From assembly GCF_900104175.1 (NCBI RefSeq), contig NZ_FNIX01000030.1:1-47521 (forward strand): a stretch of 47,521 nt of DNA. Reading direction: 5' to 3'. Position numbers and translations under genes: made by a program. Shown here in pieces: positions 23,831 to 32,373 of the stretch; position 1 is the first letter of the stretch, and each line of letters starts with the position of its first letter. The notes beneath the pieces are model-generated. The model saw only the letters and a program-made list of their open reading frames with translations. It was not told where the DNA came from and made no database searches. The DNA comes from Lentzea jiangxiensis (GTDB lineage: Bacteria; Actinomycetota; Actinomycetes; Mycobacteriales; Pseudonocardiaceae).

Positions 23831-25935
23831 CCATCACCGCTGAGGAAGCAAAGGCGATCTTCCCCGACGAGGTCGTCACCCACGCCAAGACGCGCCTGAT
23901 CGACGTTCCCGGCCTCGACAAGCCGGTCGCGTTCATCACGATCGACAACGGCCTGGACCACACCCGCCCGTCGACGTTCGGCCCGCAGTCGCTCGTGTCG
24001 CTCGGCGCGGCGTTCGACGAGGCCTATGCGGCGAAGCCCGTCGCCATCGCGGTGACCGGCAAGCCGTTCATCTTCGCCGTGGGCGCGGACCTGTCCGCCG
24101 TCGAGCAGGCCACCGACCGCTCGCAGGGCGTGACGATCGGCAAGCTCGGCCACGACGTCTTCAAGAAGTTCACCGACTCGGACATCCCGACCTTCGCCTT
24201 CGTCAACGGCGCGGTCATGGGCGGTGGCCTCGAGCTCGCGCTGTCGTGCCACTACCGCACGCTCGCGTCGAACGCGGCCGCGATCGCGCTGCCCGAGGTG
24301 TTCCTCGGGCTGTTCCCGGGCTGGGGCGGCACGCAGCTGCTGCCGAACCTGATCGGCGCCAACGACGCCGTGACGGTGATCTTCGAGAACGCACTCAACC
24401 AGAACAAGATGCTCAAGCCGGCCGACGCGCTGAAGCTCGGCATCGCGGACGTGCTGTTCGACTCCGCCGACTACCTGGAGCAGTCGCTGCTGTGGCTGTC
24501 CGGTGTGGTGCGCGGCGAGATCACCGTGCCCCGCAGGGAGATCGACCGCGGCGAGGCGTGGGACGCCGCCGTCGCGCGTGCCAAGGGCATCGTCCACGGC
24601 AAGACCAAGGGCGCGGCGCCCGGCGCGCAGAAGGCGCTGGAGCTGCTCGAGCTGGCGCGCGAGAACGACCTCGAGAAGGGCTACGCCGCCGAGACCGAGG
24701 GCCTCGCGGACCTCGTCATGAGCGACGAGCTGCGCGCGGGCCTGTACTCGTTCAACCTGGTGCAGAAGCGCGCGAAGCGCCCGGCCGGCGCTCCGGACAG
24801 GTCGCTGGCGCGCAAGGTCACCAAGGTCGGCGTCGTCGGTGCCGGCCTGATGGCCTCGCAGATGGCGCTGCTGTTCCTGCGCCGCCTGCACGTGCCGGTC
24901 GTGCTCACCGACATCGACCAGGCGCGCGTGGACAAGGGCGTCGGCTACGTCCACGCCGAGGTCGACAAGCTCGCGGGCAAAGGCCGCATCTCGCCCGACG
25001 AGGCCAACCGCCTCAAGGCGCTGGTGTCGGGCTCGCTCGACAAGGCCGCGTTCGCCGACGCCGACTTCGTGATCGAGGCCGTGTTCGAGGACCTCGCCGT
25101 GAAGCAGCAGGTGTTCGCCGAGGTCGAGGAGCACGTCTCCGCCGAGGCGATCCTGGCCACGAACACGTCGTCGCTGTCGATCACGGACATGGCGTCGAAG
25201 CTCAAGCACCCCGAGCGCGTCGTGGGCTTCCACTTCTTCAACCCGGTCGCGGTCATGCCGCTGCTGGAAATCGTGCGCGCCGAGCAGACCGACGACGCCA
25301 CCCTGGCGACGGCGTTCGCGGTCGGCAAGCAGCTCAAGAAGTCCTCGGTGCTCGTGAAGGACGCGCCCGCGTTCGTCGTGAACCGCCTGCTGACCCGCTT
25401 CATGGGCGAGGTCATCAAGTCGGTCGACGAGGGCACCTCCTTCGAGGTCGCCGACAAGGCCACCGAGCCGCTCGGCCTGCCGATGTCGCCGATGATCCTG
25501 CTGCAGCTCGTCGGTTCCGCCGTCGCGCTGCACGTGTCGGAGACGATGCACGGCGCGTTCCCGGACCGCTTCTCCGTGTCCGAGAACATGAAGAAGTTCG
25601 TCGCCGCGGGCAAGACCGCCGTGTGGCAGTGGGACTCCACGGGCGCGCAGACGGTCGACCCCGAGGTCCAGGCGCTCTGGGAGTTCGGCTCGACGCCGCT
25701 CACCGGTGACGAGGTGAAGAACCGCGCGCTGGAGGCCCTGGCCGAGGAGATCCGCATCATGCTCGACGAGGGCGTGGTCGCGGAGGCGCAGGACATCGAC
25801 CTGTGCATGCTCCTCGGCGCCGGATGGCCGTTCTGGCTGGGCGGCATCACGCCATACCTGGACCGGACGGGCATCTCGGAGAAGGTGACCGGCAAGCGGT
25901 TCCTGGCGCCCGGTGTGGCGTCCGTGCCCGCCTAG
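23827..25935 (+). CDS. fadB: FadB-type enoyl-CoA hydratase / 3-hydroxyacyl-CoA dehydrogenase
   Basis: 702 aa, normal for the bifunctional protein. Residues about 1-310 are a crotonase domain (oxyanion segments AVGADLSAV and NGAVMGGGLELALSCHYR, catalytic Glu in LPEVFLGLFPGWGGTQ). Residues about 332-510 form the NAD domain (KVGVVGAGLMASQM; catalytic His near 468 in GFHFFNP), then two C-terminal dehydrogenase domains. GTG 23827 overlaps the fadA stop (GTGA). Converts enoyl-CoA to 3-ketoacyl-CoA. Confidence 0.95.
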   Translation: MTITAEEAKAIFPDEVVTHAKTRLIDVPGLDKPVAFITIDNGLDHTRPSTFGPQSLVSLGAAFDEAYAAKPVAIAVTGKPFIFAVGADLSAVEQATDRSQGVTIGKLGHDVFKKFTDSDIPTFAFVNGAVMGGGLELALSCHYRTLASNAAAIALPEVFLGLFPGWGGTQLLPNLIGANDAVTVIFENALNQNKMLKPADALKLGIADVLFDSADYLEQSLLWLSGVVRGEITVPRREIDRGEAWDAAVARAKGIVHGKTKGAAPGAQKALELLELARENDLEKGYAAETEGLADLVMSDELRAGLYSFNLVQKRAKRPAGAPDRSLARKVTKVGVVGAGLMASQMALLFLRRLHVPVVLTDIDQARVDKGVGYVHAEVDKLAGKGRISPDEANRLKALVSGSLDKAAFADADFVIEAVFEDLAVKQQVFAEVEEHVSAEAILATNTSSLSITDMASKLKHPERVVGFHFFNPVAVMPLLEIVRAEQTDDATLATAFAVGKQLKKSSVLVKDAPAFVVNRLLTRFMGEVIKSVDEGTSFEVADKATEPLGLPMSPMILLQLVGSAVALHVSETMHGAFPDRFSVSENMKKFVAAGKTAVWQWDSTGAQTVDPEVQALWEFGSTPLTGDEVKNRALEALAEEIRIMLDEGVVAEAQDIDLCMLLGAGWPFWLGGITPYLDRTGISEKVTGKRFLAPGVASVPA

Positions 25936-25949
25936 TCGTTCAGGAGTGC

Positions 25950-25983
25950 GAAGCCCCGGCTCTCCCGACGGAGCCGGGGCTTC
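25950..25983. terminator. Strong hairpin between fadB and a convergent gene
   Basis: Perfect 13-bp stem GAAGCCCCGGCTC / GAGCCGGGGCTTC with an 8-nt loop; flanking GGAGT/ACTCC can extend it. It ends inside the stop codon of the opposing gene, so serves both directions. Confidence 0.8.
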
Positions 25984-26299
25984 ACTCCGTTTCGGGCAGG
26001 TACTGCTCCGCGCTGCCGTCCTGGCGGATGAAGTAGGCGTCGATGTTCGTCGCGCGCAGCGTCACCTCGGACCCGGCCACCAGGTCGCGGTAGCGCAGCA
26101 GGTCCGGCAGCCCGATCGCGACGGTGTCGAACGGGTGCGTCTGGCGCAGCATCAACGACTTGCGCAACGCCTCGCTGAACGCTCTGCGGGGCGACTCGTC
26201 GTGCTCGGGTACCTCCACCAGCGCGCCCGTGAGGTGCCGTTCGAGAGCGGCTCGCACGTGGTTCGCCGTTCCCCACGCCGCGATGTCCGTGACAGTCAT
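25982..26299 (-). CDS. Hypothetical protein (105 aa)
   Basis: From ATG 26299: MTVTDIAAWGTANHVRAALERHLTGALVEV..., a mixed alpha/beta protein with FIRQDGSAEQYLPETE at the end. I do not recognise the family. The frame is open to 26521, but 26300-26360 is AT-rich like a promoter, so the short start is preferred. No SD is obvious. No TM or signal peptide. Confidence 0.6.
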   Translation of the reverse strand: MTVTDIAAWGTANHVRAALERHLTGALVEVPEHDESPRRAFSEALRKSLMLRQTHPFDTVAIGLPDLLRYRDLVAGSEVTLRATNIDAYFIRQDGSAEQYLPETE

Positions 26300-26582
26300 G
26301 TGTGAGGTATCGGGAAAAATCGCGAGAGCATTAGCAGTCGGGGTGTTTTCGATCAGGTGATGTTCTCCCGTCCCGCGACCGGAGCGGACCCGGTGCGGGC
26401 GGGAGGACGTCCCGGCACGCTCCTGGTGCCGGTCGCCCCGTGCGAGGACATCGGCGTGGAGCACCTGGAACGAGTGCGTGAATGTCGTCGCGATCACCCC
26501 GAAGCGCCTGGCTCGCGGCACGAACCCGATCCCGGCGCTGCTGCTCCTGGGCGGCGCGCGTCCGTCACTTCTTCCTCGGCGC
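26300..26582. other. Intergenic region without a convincing gene
   Basis: The first ~60 bp are AT-rich (GGGAAAAATCGCG, GTGTTTTCGATC) and probably hold the promoter of the 105-aa gene. The rest is GC-rich; a plus-strand stretch near 26480-26570 translates as protein-like (KRLARGTNPIPALLLLGG) but has no start, stop or neighbour to support a gene; it may be a gene remnant. Confidence 0.4.
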
Positions 26583-26984
26583 TCAGACCCGGTGGATCGG
26601 CACGACCTCGACGAGCCGTTCGACGTCCTTGAAGTCCTTGACGTTCATCGTCAGCACCGGCATGTTCGCGACCGCCGCCGTGGCCGCGATCTGCAGGTCC
26701 ATCCGCCGCGGCCGGGGTGAGCGGCCGGCACGGCGCACCAGCGAGGCCATCTGCCCGTAGACCTTGGCCTCCTCCACGCCGAACGGCAGCACCTCGAACG
26801 TCTGCAGCGCCGCGTAGTACCGCTCGGTGCGCGCGAACCGCTCCACGGGGTCCTCGGTGTCGAGCCCGAACGCCAGCTCCGCGATCGTGACGGCGCTCAG
26901 GAACGGCTGGGCGTGGACGTACTCGCCGAGGTTCGCCCGCTCGAGCCGGATCAGCACACAGGTGTCGAGCAGGCAGCGCCTCAC
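26583..26984 (-). CDS. vapC: VapC-type PIN-domain toxin
   Basis: 133 aa from GTG 26984 (VRRCLLDTCVLIRLE); GTG 26993 would add three residues. PIN acidic site: D7 in LLDTCVLI, the Glu in TIAELAFG, Asp in MDLQIAATA and NVKDFKD. Expected to be a Mg-dependent RNase, kept inactive by the antitoxin encoded just upstream; start and antitoxin stop overlap (GTGA), the usual TA coupling. Confidence 0.9.
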   Translation of the reverse strand: MRRCLLDTCVLIRLERANLGEYVHAQPFLSAVTIAELAFGLDTEDPVERFARTERYYAALQTFEVLPFGVEEAKVYGQMASLVRRAGRSPRPRRMDLQIAATAAVANMPVLTMNVKDFKDVERLVEVVPIHRV

Positions 26985-27268
26985 CTCTGCCACGGGTCTT
27001 CCAGCGGGTCGTCCGCGCCGAACACCTCGTCGGCGGCGCGGCGGTCGGCCTCCCAGCGGTCGGCGTCGACCGGGGGCAGGGTGCCGAACAGCACCTGGAC
27101 GTCACCGAGCGGCGGCCTGGACACGGCTTCCTCCCGGTACGGCGAGAGCTGCGCGACCGGCTTGTTGTTGCGGGTGACGACGAAGCTCTCCCCCGCCTCG
27201 ACGCGACGCATGATCTCCGCGTTGTCGTTGCGGAGCTCACGCTGCCCGATGGCTTTGAGCTGCTGCAT
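26981..27268 (-). CDS. vapB: VapB/Phd-YefM type antitoxin
   Basis: 95 aa. N-terminal MQQLKAIGQRELRNDNAEIMRRVEAGESFVVTRNNKPVAQL (read in segments) is the Phd/YefM DNA-binding fold; the C-terminal ~35 residues (DADRWEADRRAADEVFG) are the toxin-neutralising tail. ATG 27268 fits the family; a longer frame to 27568 covers the divergent gene and is rejected. Probably autorepresses with the toxin via the repeats upstream. Confidence 0.9.
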   Translation of the reverse strand: MQQLKAIGQRELRNDNAEIMRRVEAGESFVVTRNNKPVAQLSPYREEAVSRPPLGDVQVLFGTLPPVDADRWEADRRAADEVFGADDPLEDPWQR

Positions 27269-27277
27269 GCCACGAAT

Positions 27278-27315
27278 GTAGCGCAGTTCACCAAAAAGTG
27301 CTACGGAGTAGCTAC
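27278..27315. promoter_or_regulatory. GTAGC half-sites upstream of vapB (candidate TA operator)
   Basis: GTAGC at 27278-27282, then GCTAC-GGA-GTAGC (27300-27312) running into the 8-bp palindrome GTAGCTAC (27308-27315). Located 10-47 bp before the antitoxin start and before the divergent DUF72 gene. Confidence 0.5.
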
Positions 27316-27340
27316 AGGCTCGCCCGGCTACCCGGACGGA

Positions 27341-28054
27341 ATGATCAGAATCGGCACGTCGGGCTGGCGCTACCCCGAGTGGCGCGACGGCTTCTACCGC
27401 TCCGTCCCGCAACGCCGCTGGCTCGGCCACCTCGCCGAGCACGTGCGGACGATCGAGATCAACAGCTCGTTCTACCGGCTCCAGCCGCCGTCGAACTACC
27501 GCAAGTGGGTCGCCGAGACGCCGCCGGACTTCGTGTTCGCCGTCAAGGGGCCCAAGCTCGTCACGCACGTCAAACGCTTGCGGGACGTCGAGGACCCCCT
27601 GAAGACGTTCTTCGAGTCACTGGCCCTCGGCGACAAGCAGGGCCCGATCATCTGGCAGCTGCCGCCGTCCCTCCGCTTCGACCACGCGGTCCTGCGCGAC
27701 TTCCTCGCGATGCTCCCGCCGGGCAGGCACGCCCTCGAACCGCGTCACGAGTCGTTCCGCTCAGACACCTACTTCGACCTGCTGCGCGCGCACAACGTTG
27801 CTCACGTCGTGTCGGACGCACCGACTTTTCCGTGCATCGAGGCCGTGACGGCTGACTTCGCCTACGTGCGGCTGCACGGGCACGACGAGCTGTACATCAG
27901 TTCGTACAGCGACCAGCAGCTCGACGAATGGGCGGAGAAGATCCACGGCTGGGACCGCGACACCTACGTCTACTTCGACAACACGATGCACGGCGCCGCA
28001 CCGCGCAACGCCCTGGACCTCATGGCCCGGTCCACGTCTCCAGCGCGGCGCTGA
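27341..28054 (+). CDS. DUF72 family protein (paralogue 1)
   Basis: 237 aa. TIM-barrel-like DUF72 signature: IGTSGWRYPEWR, EINSSFYRLQPPSNYRKW, FVFAVKG, QLPPSLRFD, EPRHESF, YVRLHGHDELY and YVYFDNTMHGAAPRNAL. Biochemical role unknown. ATG 27341 is used; no good SD. The final 35 nt overlap the end of the convergent monooxygenase gene. Confidence 0.9.
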   Translation: MIRIGTSGWRYPEWRDGFYRSVPQRRWLGHLAEHVRTIEINSSFYRLQPPSNYRKWVAETPPDFVFAVKGPKLVTHVKRLRDVEDPLKTFFESLALGDKQGPIIWQLPPSLRFDHAVLRDFLAMLPPGRHALEPRHESFRSDTYFDLLRAHNVAHVVSDAPTFPCIEAVTADFAYVRLHGHDELYISSYSDQQLDEWAEKIHGWDRDTYVYFDNTMHGAAPRNALDLMARSTSPARR

Positions 28055-29306
28055 GCGTCGCCGGATCCGCCGCCCACGCGACGTGGCCGTCCGGCCGGAC
28101 GAGCATCCCGCCGTCGTCCGGCAGGAGCACCGGCCGTGCGGGACGCAGCAGCTCGGCGACGGACGTCGTCCTGCCGTCCACCACCACGGGGCGGTTGGGC
28201 GCGAGCCTGCCGAGCAACGGATGGTCGCCGGGGATGCGCGGGTCGTACCGGGTGTCGAGGCCGGTGACGAGCTCGGCCAGCCGCTTGCCGTTCAGGTCTG
28301 TCAGAAGGTCTCGCACCGGTGCGAGGTCCTCACGTCCGAGCATCGATTGTGCGCGGGTTGTGGACAGCACGCGTGCACCTGCCGGGTGCCGCTCGTCGTG
28401 GTAGGTCTGCAGCAACCCGTCCGGCGCGCGGCCGGAGACCGTCGCGGCCAGCTTCCAGCCGAGGTTCACCGCGTCCGCCAGAGCCACGTTCACGCCGACC
28501 GCCCCGGCCGGTGGGTGGACGTGCGCGGCGTCTCCCGCCAGGACGACCCGTCCGTGGACGTACCGTTCGGCCTGCCGCGCGGCGTCGGAGAACCTGCTCA
28601 GCCACAACGGCTTTCCCAGCTCGACCGCGCGTCCGAGCCGCGCGGCCAGCAGTTCCCGGACGTACTCGAGCTCGACGGGACCGGAGCGCGGCTCCGGCTC
28701 GTCGAGCACGATCCGCACGTAGCCGGGCCGTGGCAGCACGAACACCTCGCCGGTCGCGAGCGCGTCGTAATCGGCCTCGACGTCCGCGATCAGCCCGTAC
28801 GACGACGCGTCCACGCCGGGGAACGCGATGCCGGCACGGTTGCGCACCACGCTACGGCTGCCATCGCACCCGACCAGGTACGAGAAGCGCCGGCGCTCAC
28901 CACCGACGACGACGTCGATCCCGTCGGAGTCCTGCGCGAGGTCGACGACCTCCTGTCCCCAGCGCACCCGCACCCCGAGCTCGGCGAGCCACTCCTCCAG
29001 CAGTTCCTCGACGCGGTTCTGGGCGATGCCGAGCGTGTACGGGTGGTCGGTGTCCATGACCGACAGGTCGAGGAACACGCCGGGCAGGAACATCCCGTAC
29101 GGCACCGCGGGCCCCTCGGCGAGGAACCGGTCGACGATCCCGCGCCGGTCGAGCAGTTCCAGGCTGCGGGCGGACAACGTGAACCCGCGTGGGTGCGACC
29201 GGCGCCGCACGGCCGCGTCCACCACCTCGACCTCGACCCCGGCGAGCGCGAGCTCGGCCGCCGCCATCAGCCCCGCCGGTCCCGCTCCGGCCACCAGCAC
29301 CGTCAT
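28020..29306 (-). CDS. FAD-dependent aromatic-type monooxygenase
   Basis: 428 aa, group A flavin hydroxylase: GxGxxG at the N-terminus (VLVAGAGPAGLMAAAEL), DG motif LVGCDGSRSVVR, and GD motif VVLAGDAAHVHPPAGAVGVNVALADAVNL (read in parts). Uses NAD(P)H and O2 to hydroxylate or degrade an aromatic substrate, possibly an antibiotic. ATG overlaps the PadR stop (ATGA), so the two form an operon in which PadR likely senses the substrate. Confidence 0.88.
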   Translation of the reverse strand: MTVLVAGAGPAGLMAAAELALAGVEVEVVDAAVRRRSHPRGFTLSARSLELLDRRGIVDRFLAEGPAVPYGMFLPGVFLDLSVMDTDHPYTLGIAQNRVEELLEEWLAELGVRVRWGQEVVDLAQDSDGIDVVVGGERRRFSYLVGCDGSRSVVRNRAGIAFPGVDASSYGLIADVEADYDALATGEVFVLPRPGYVRIVLDEPEPRSGPVELEYVRELLAARLGRAVELGKPLWLSRFSDAARQAERYVHGRVVLAGDAAHVHPPAGAVGVNVALADAVNLGWKLAATVSGRAPDGLLQTYHDERHPAGARVLSTTRAQSMLGREDLAPVRDLLTDLNGKRLAELVTGLDTRYDPRIPGDHPLLGRLAPNRPVVVDGRTTSVAELLRPARPVLLPDDGGMLVRPDGHVAWAADPATLSAALETWTGP

Positions 29307-29863
29307 CGCGCCTCCTCCGGCCAGGCGAGCCGCCCGGACTCGACGTCGCCGACGACCTCCTCGACCCACGCGAGCTCGGCCTCCGCCATCCGGACCGCGT
29401 ACTCGACCTCGACCACGAACAGCCTCGGCACCTGTTCCAGCGCGTCCCGGTGCCCGGCGCGCATCTCCCCCAGCGACGCCCGCAGCCGGTCCGCGCGTTC
29501 CCGCAACGCCGCCACCGCGCCGGCCGGCCCGAGAGCGCCCAGGTAGCTGACGGCGGAGAGGAACTTCGGGAACTCCGCCTGCGGCTCGCGCACGAGCCGG
29601 TCGACCCAGCGGGTGAACTCCTCCCGCCCGGCCGCGGTGAGCCCGTAGACCGTCCGCTCCGGCCGCGCACCGACCTTCACGGTCTCGCGCGCCTCGATCC
29701 AGCCTTCCCGCACGAGCGCACGCACCACGTCGTAGAGCGAGCCCGTCGTGACTTTGAAAGCTCGGTCCAAGCCGCGTTCCCGCAACGTCGCCGCCATCGC
29801 GTGCGGGTGCAACGGCGATTCCAGCAACAGCCCCAGCACCGCCATACCCAGCGGATTCTTCAT
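29303..29863 (-). CDS. PadR-family transcriptional regulator
   Basis: 186 aa. N-terminal winged helix (KNPLGMAVLGLLLESPLHPHAM, then FKVTTGSLYDVVRALVREGWI) and C-terminal helical domain (PadR subfamily with long coiled helix). PadR proteins repress phenolic-acid or drug-response genes. ATG 29863 is preferred over GTG 29866; its SD (GGAG, 7 nt) lies inside the palindrome 29865-29892, so self-repression can block both transcription and initiation. Confidence 0.9.
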   Translation of the reverse strand: MKNPLGMAVLGLLLESPLHPHAMAATLRERGLDRAFKVTTGSLYDVVRALVREGWIEARETVKVGARPERTVYGLTAAGREEFTRWVDRLVREPQAEFPKFLSAVSYLGALGPAGAVAALRERADRLRASLGEMRAGHRDALEQVPRLFVVEVEYAVRMAEAELAWVEEVVGDVESGRLAWPEEAR

Positions 29864-29864
29864 C

Positions 29865-29892
29865 ACTCGACTCCGATCGCTCGGATTCGAGT
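29865..29892. promoter_or_regulatory. 28-bp palindrome at the padR start (candidate operator)
   Basis: Arms of 12 bp (ACTCGACTCCGA and TCGGATTCGAGT, 11 of 12 paired) around TCGC. Abuts the padR start codon and lies 42 bp before the divergent GH5 gene. Confidence 0.6.
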
Positions 29893-29933
29893 ATTTGTGC
29901 CGCGAACCCTGGTGTCAACTAGCCTGCTCAGAC

Positions 29934-31652
29934 ATGAGAACGATTCGCGTCTTAGCTCCCCTGCTGCTGGCCGCGAGTCTCGTGGCCCCCGTGCAAGCGC
30001 ACGCGGAGGAGGCGACCTGGACCGGCCCCCTGAGCACGAGGGGCCGGTGGATCGTCGACGCCCACGGCGACCGCTTCAAGCTCAAGTCCGGCAACTGGCA
30101 CGGTGCGAGCGGCACCTACAACGGTTCCGGCGACGTCAACGACCCCGCCAACCACCACGCCGGCGAGAAGGCGGACCAGGTCCCGCTGGGCCTCGGCCGC
30201 ACCACCCTGGCGACGATCATCAGCGGTTTCCAGGAGATCGGCGTCAACAGCGTCCGGCTGCCGTTCTCCAACCAGATGATCAGGGACACCACCCCCGTCA
30301 CCGGCCTGAAGGACGCGCGGCTCAACGGCAAGCGGCCGCTGGAGGTCTACGACGCGGTCGTGGCCGAGCTGACGCGCAACAACCTCGCCGTGATCCTCAA
30401 CAACCACACCACGACGTCGCGCTGGTGCTGCGGTGTCGACGGCAACGAGCGGTGGAACACCAGCCAGAGCACCGACCAGTGGATCGCAGACTGGGTGTTC
30501 ATGGCCGACCGGTACAAGGCCGACAAGCGGGTCGTCGGCGCGGACCTCTACAACGAGGTGCGCCGCACCGTCTGGGACGACCCGAACTGGGGCTGGGGCA
30601 ACGACCACGACTGGCACAAGGCCTCGCAGCAGGCCGCGAACCGACTCCAGCAGGTCGCGCCGGACCTGCTCGTGATCGTCGAGGGCATCAACTGGACCGG
30701 CATCCCGGCCGACGGCTTCCCGCACGGCCGGCCGACGCTCGAACCCGCGCGGTTCCTCAGCCACACGATCGCGAACCCCGGGAAACTGGTCTACAGCGCC
30801 CACTTCTACGGCTACACCGGCCCGAACCACAGCGGCGCGACGGGAATCGGTGAGACGACCGACCCGCGTTACCAGGACCTGTCACCGCAGGAGCTCACGG
30901 ATGTCCTGCAACGCCAGGCGTTCTTCATCACCGAGGCGCAGAAGCACTTCACGGCGCCTTTGTGGATCAGCGAGTTCGGCGTCGGCGGCATCGACGAGTC
31001 GAACCAGAAGGCGCGCGCCTGGTTCGAGCGGTTCGTCGACCAGCTGATCGAGCAGGACACCGACTTCGCCTACTGGCCGCTGGTCGGCTTCCACACCAAC
31101 CGTTCCGGCAACAGCTGGGCGTTGCTGCGCTGGGACGCCGCCGGGAACCGCATCAGCGTCAACGACGGCGACGACTGGCGCGCGAGCGCGTGGAACCGGC
31201 TCGTGAACGCGTCAGGCCGCACCGGGCAGATCCCGCGCGAGACCCGGTGGAACATGCTCCTCGAGGAGTCGTGCCCGCAGAGCGAGAAGCTCGCCGGCGT
31301 CAGCCACACCGGCAACCGCGGCCTGTGCGTCAGCGGTCCACAGTGGAGCGGCACGACCCGGGTCACGAACGAGCGGCACGTGACCACCGACTGGGCGCGC
31401 GGCTACACGAAGCTCCAGTGCCCCCACGGCGACGCGGCCGTCGGCTACGCGAACTCCACCCTCGTCTGCGCGCCGATCGCGGGCGGATCGACCACCCGCG
31501 TCGTGTGGTTCGACCGCGGGGACAACCGCCCGGACCTCGGCGGTGACTGGGCGAACGGGCACTACAAGGGCCAGTGCGCGCAGGACGAGCACGTCGCCGG
31601 TGTCGCCTACAACTGGCGCAGGACGCCGGACGCGCTGCTCTGCCGGAAGTGA
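29934..31652 (+). CDS. Secreted glycoside hydrolase family 5 enzyme
   Basis: 572 aa. Signal peptide about residues 1-24 (MRTIRVLAPLLLAASLVAPV, cleaved after AHA). TIM-barrel GH5 domain about 30-430: the acid/base Glu is E208 (DLYNEVRR), the nucleophile E347 (LWISEFGVGG), with NSVRLPFS and ILNNHTTT upstream. It likely cleaves a beta-1,4-glucan or related polysaccharide. The last ~135 residues (from about 438) carry paired Cys (ESCPQ, GLCVS, LQCPHG, LVCAP, GQCAQ, LLCRK), an apparently disulfide-linked C-terminal domain of unknown role. Its 3' end overlaps the convergent NAT gene by 46 nt. Confidence 0.9.
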   Translation: MRTIRVLAPLLLAASLVAPVQAHAEEATWTGPLSTRGRWIVDAHGDRFKLKSGNWHGASGTYNGSGDVNDPANHHAGEKADQVPLGLGRTTLATIISGFQEIGVNSVRLPFSNQMIRDTTPVTGLKDARLNGKRPLEVYDAVVAELTRNNLAVILNNHTTTSRWCCGVDGNERWNTSQSTDQWIADWVFMADRYKADKRVVGADLYNEVRRTVWDDPNWGWGNDHDWHKASQQAANRLQQVAPDLLVIVEGINWTGIPADGFPHGRPTLEPARFLSHTIANPGKLVYSAHFYGYTGPNHSGATGIGETTDPRYQDLSPQELTDVLQRQAFFITEAQKHFTAPLWISEFGVGGIDESNQKARAWFERFVDQLIEQDTDFAYWPLVGFHTNRSGNSWALLRWDAAGNRISVNDGDDWRASAWNRLVNASGRTGQIPRETRWNMLLEESCPQSEKLAGVSHTGNRGLCVSGPQWSGTTRVTNERHVTTDWARGYTKLQCPHGDAAVGYANSTLVCAPIAGGSTTRVVWFDRGDNRPDLGGDWANGHYKGQCAQDEHVAGVAYNWRRTPDALLCRK

Positions 31653-32356
31653 CTCCGCGGGAACTCGATGGCGAAGTGCTCCCGGAAAGCGGCCGCGGGG
31701 TCCTCGACGTCGGTCGAGGTCTTGCGGCCGTTCTCGGTCACCACGACCTTCCGGTCGGTCACGGTGATCCGCCCGCCCGGTGTCGCGCGCGTCGCCATCG
31801 GGCCCTTGCGGAAGTGCGACTCCGGTGAGGTCTGGTGCCACCAGCAGGTGGGCACGAACTCGGCCAGCTCCCGCGGCCTGCGCTCCACCCGGTACACGGG
31901 CGCGCCGTCCTGGAACACGTCCACGTCGTCGCCGTTGTCCCGCAGCCGGAACACGCCGGCCGGGTCCTCCTGGTCGTCCCGCGACGTCCACGACAGCGGG
32001 TGCAGCGAGAACGCCCCGAAGCCGACGTCCACCAGCCACGCACCGTCCACGAGCAACACCAGGTGGTCGAACGGCGGCCCGAGCCGCTGCTCCGCGCCGT
32101 ACGCCCGCGCCGCCAGGAGCGCGACCTCGTGCCCCAGGTCGCGCAACAGCTCCGCGAACAACCCGTTGACCTCGTAGCAGAACCCGCCACGGCGCCGTTC
32201 GACGATCTTCTCGTGCAGCCACGGGATCTCCAGGACGATCCTGGTGCCCATGTGGATGTCGAGGTTCTCGAACGGAACGCTCAGCAGGTGCCGCTCCTGC
32301 AACTCGGCCAACGACGACGTGCGCGAGGCACCGATGCGCTGTAGGTACGCGTCCAC
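31607..32356 (-). CDS. Arylamine N-acetyltransferase (NAT)
   Basis: 249 aa, slightly short for the family. Transfers acetyl from acetyl-CoA to arylamines/hydrazines. Catalytic triad C60 (RRGGFCYEVNG), H98 (FDHLVLLV) and D110 (LVDVGFG) intact; SVPFENLDI motif near 26-34. GTG 32356 chosen. Head-to-head with a DUF72 gene only 17 bp away, so promoters must overlap coding sequence or one message is leaderless. Confidence 0.92.
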   Translation of the reverse strand: MDAYLQRIGASRTSSLAELQERHLLSVPFENLDIHMGTRIVLEIPWLHEKIVERRRGGFCYEVNGLFAELLRDLGHEVALLAARAYGAEQRLGPPFDHLVLLVDGAWLVDVGFGAFSLHPLSWTSRDDQEDPAGVFRLRDNGDDVDVFQDGAPVYRVERRPRELAEFVPTCWWHQTSPESHFRKGPMATRATPGGRITVTDRKVVVTENGRKTSTDVEDPAAAFREHFAIEFPRSHFRQSSASGVLRQL

Positions 32357-32363
32357 CGTGCCA

Positions 32364-32369
32364 CGATAA
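32364..32369 (+). promoter_or_regulatory. Candidate -10 for a leaderless DUF72 message
   Basis: GATAAC ends 4 nt before ATG 32374. The 17-bp divergent gap leaves no room for a leader with an SD, so a start at or near the ATG is likely. Confidence 0.35.
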
Positions 32370-32373
32370 CCGC

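Noticed and set aside
23746..25551. Minus-strand 601-codon frame inside fadB
   Set aside because: Shadow of the well-supported fadB coding strand.
26357..26632. 91-codon plus-strand frame in the gap after vapC
   Set aside because: No SD, low-complexity C-terminus antisense to vapC; only a short protein-like stretch, noted as a possible remnant.
28020..29918. 632-codon frame extending the monooxygenase through padR
   Set aside because: N-terminal third overlaps padR in another frame; the FAD motif begins at 29306 with an ATGA overlap.
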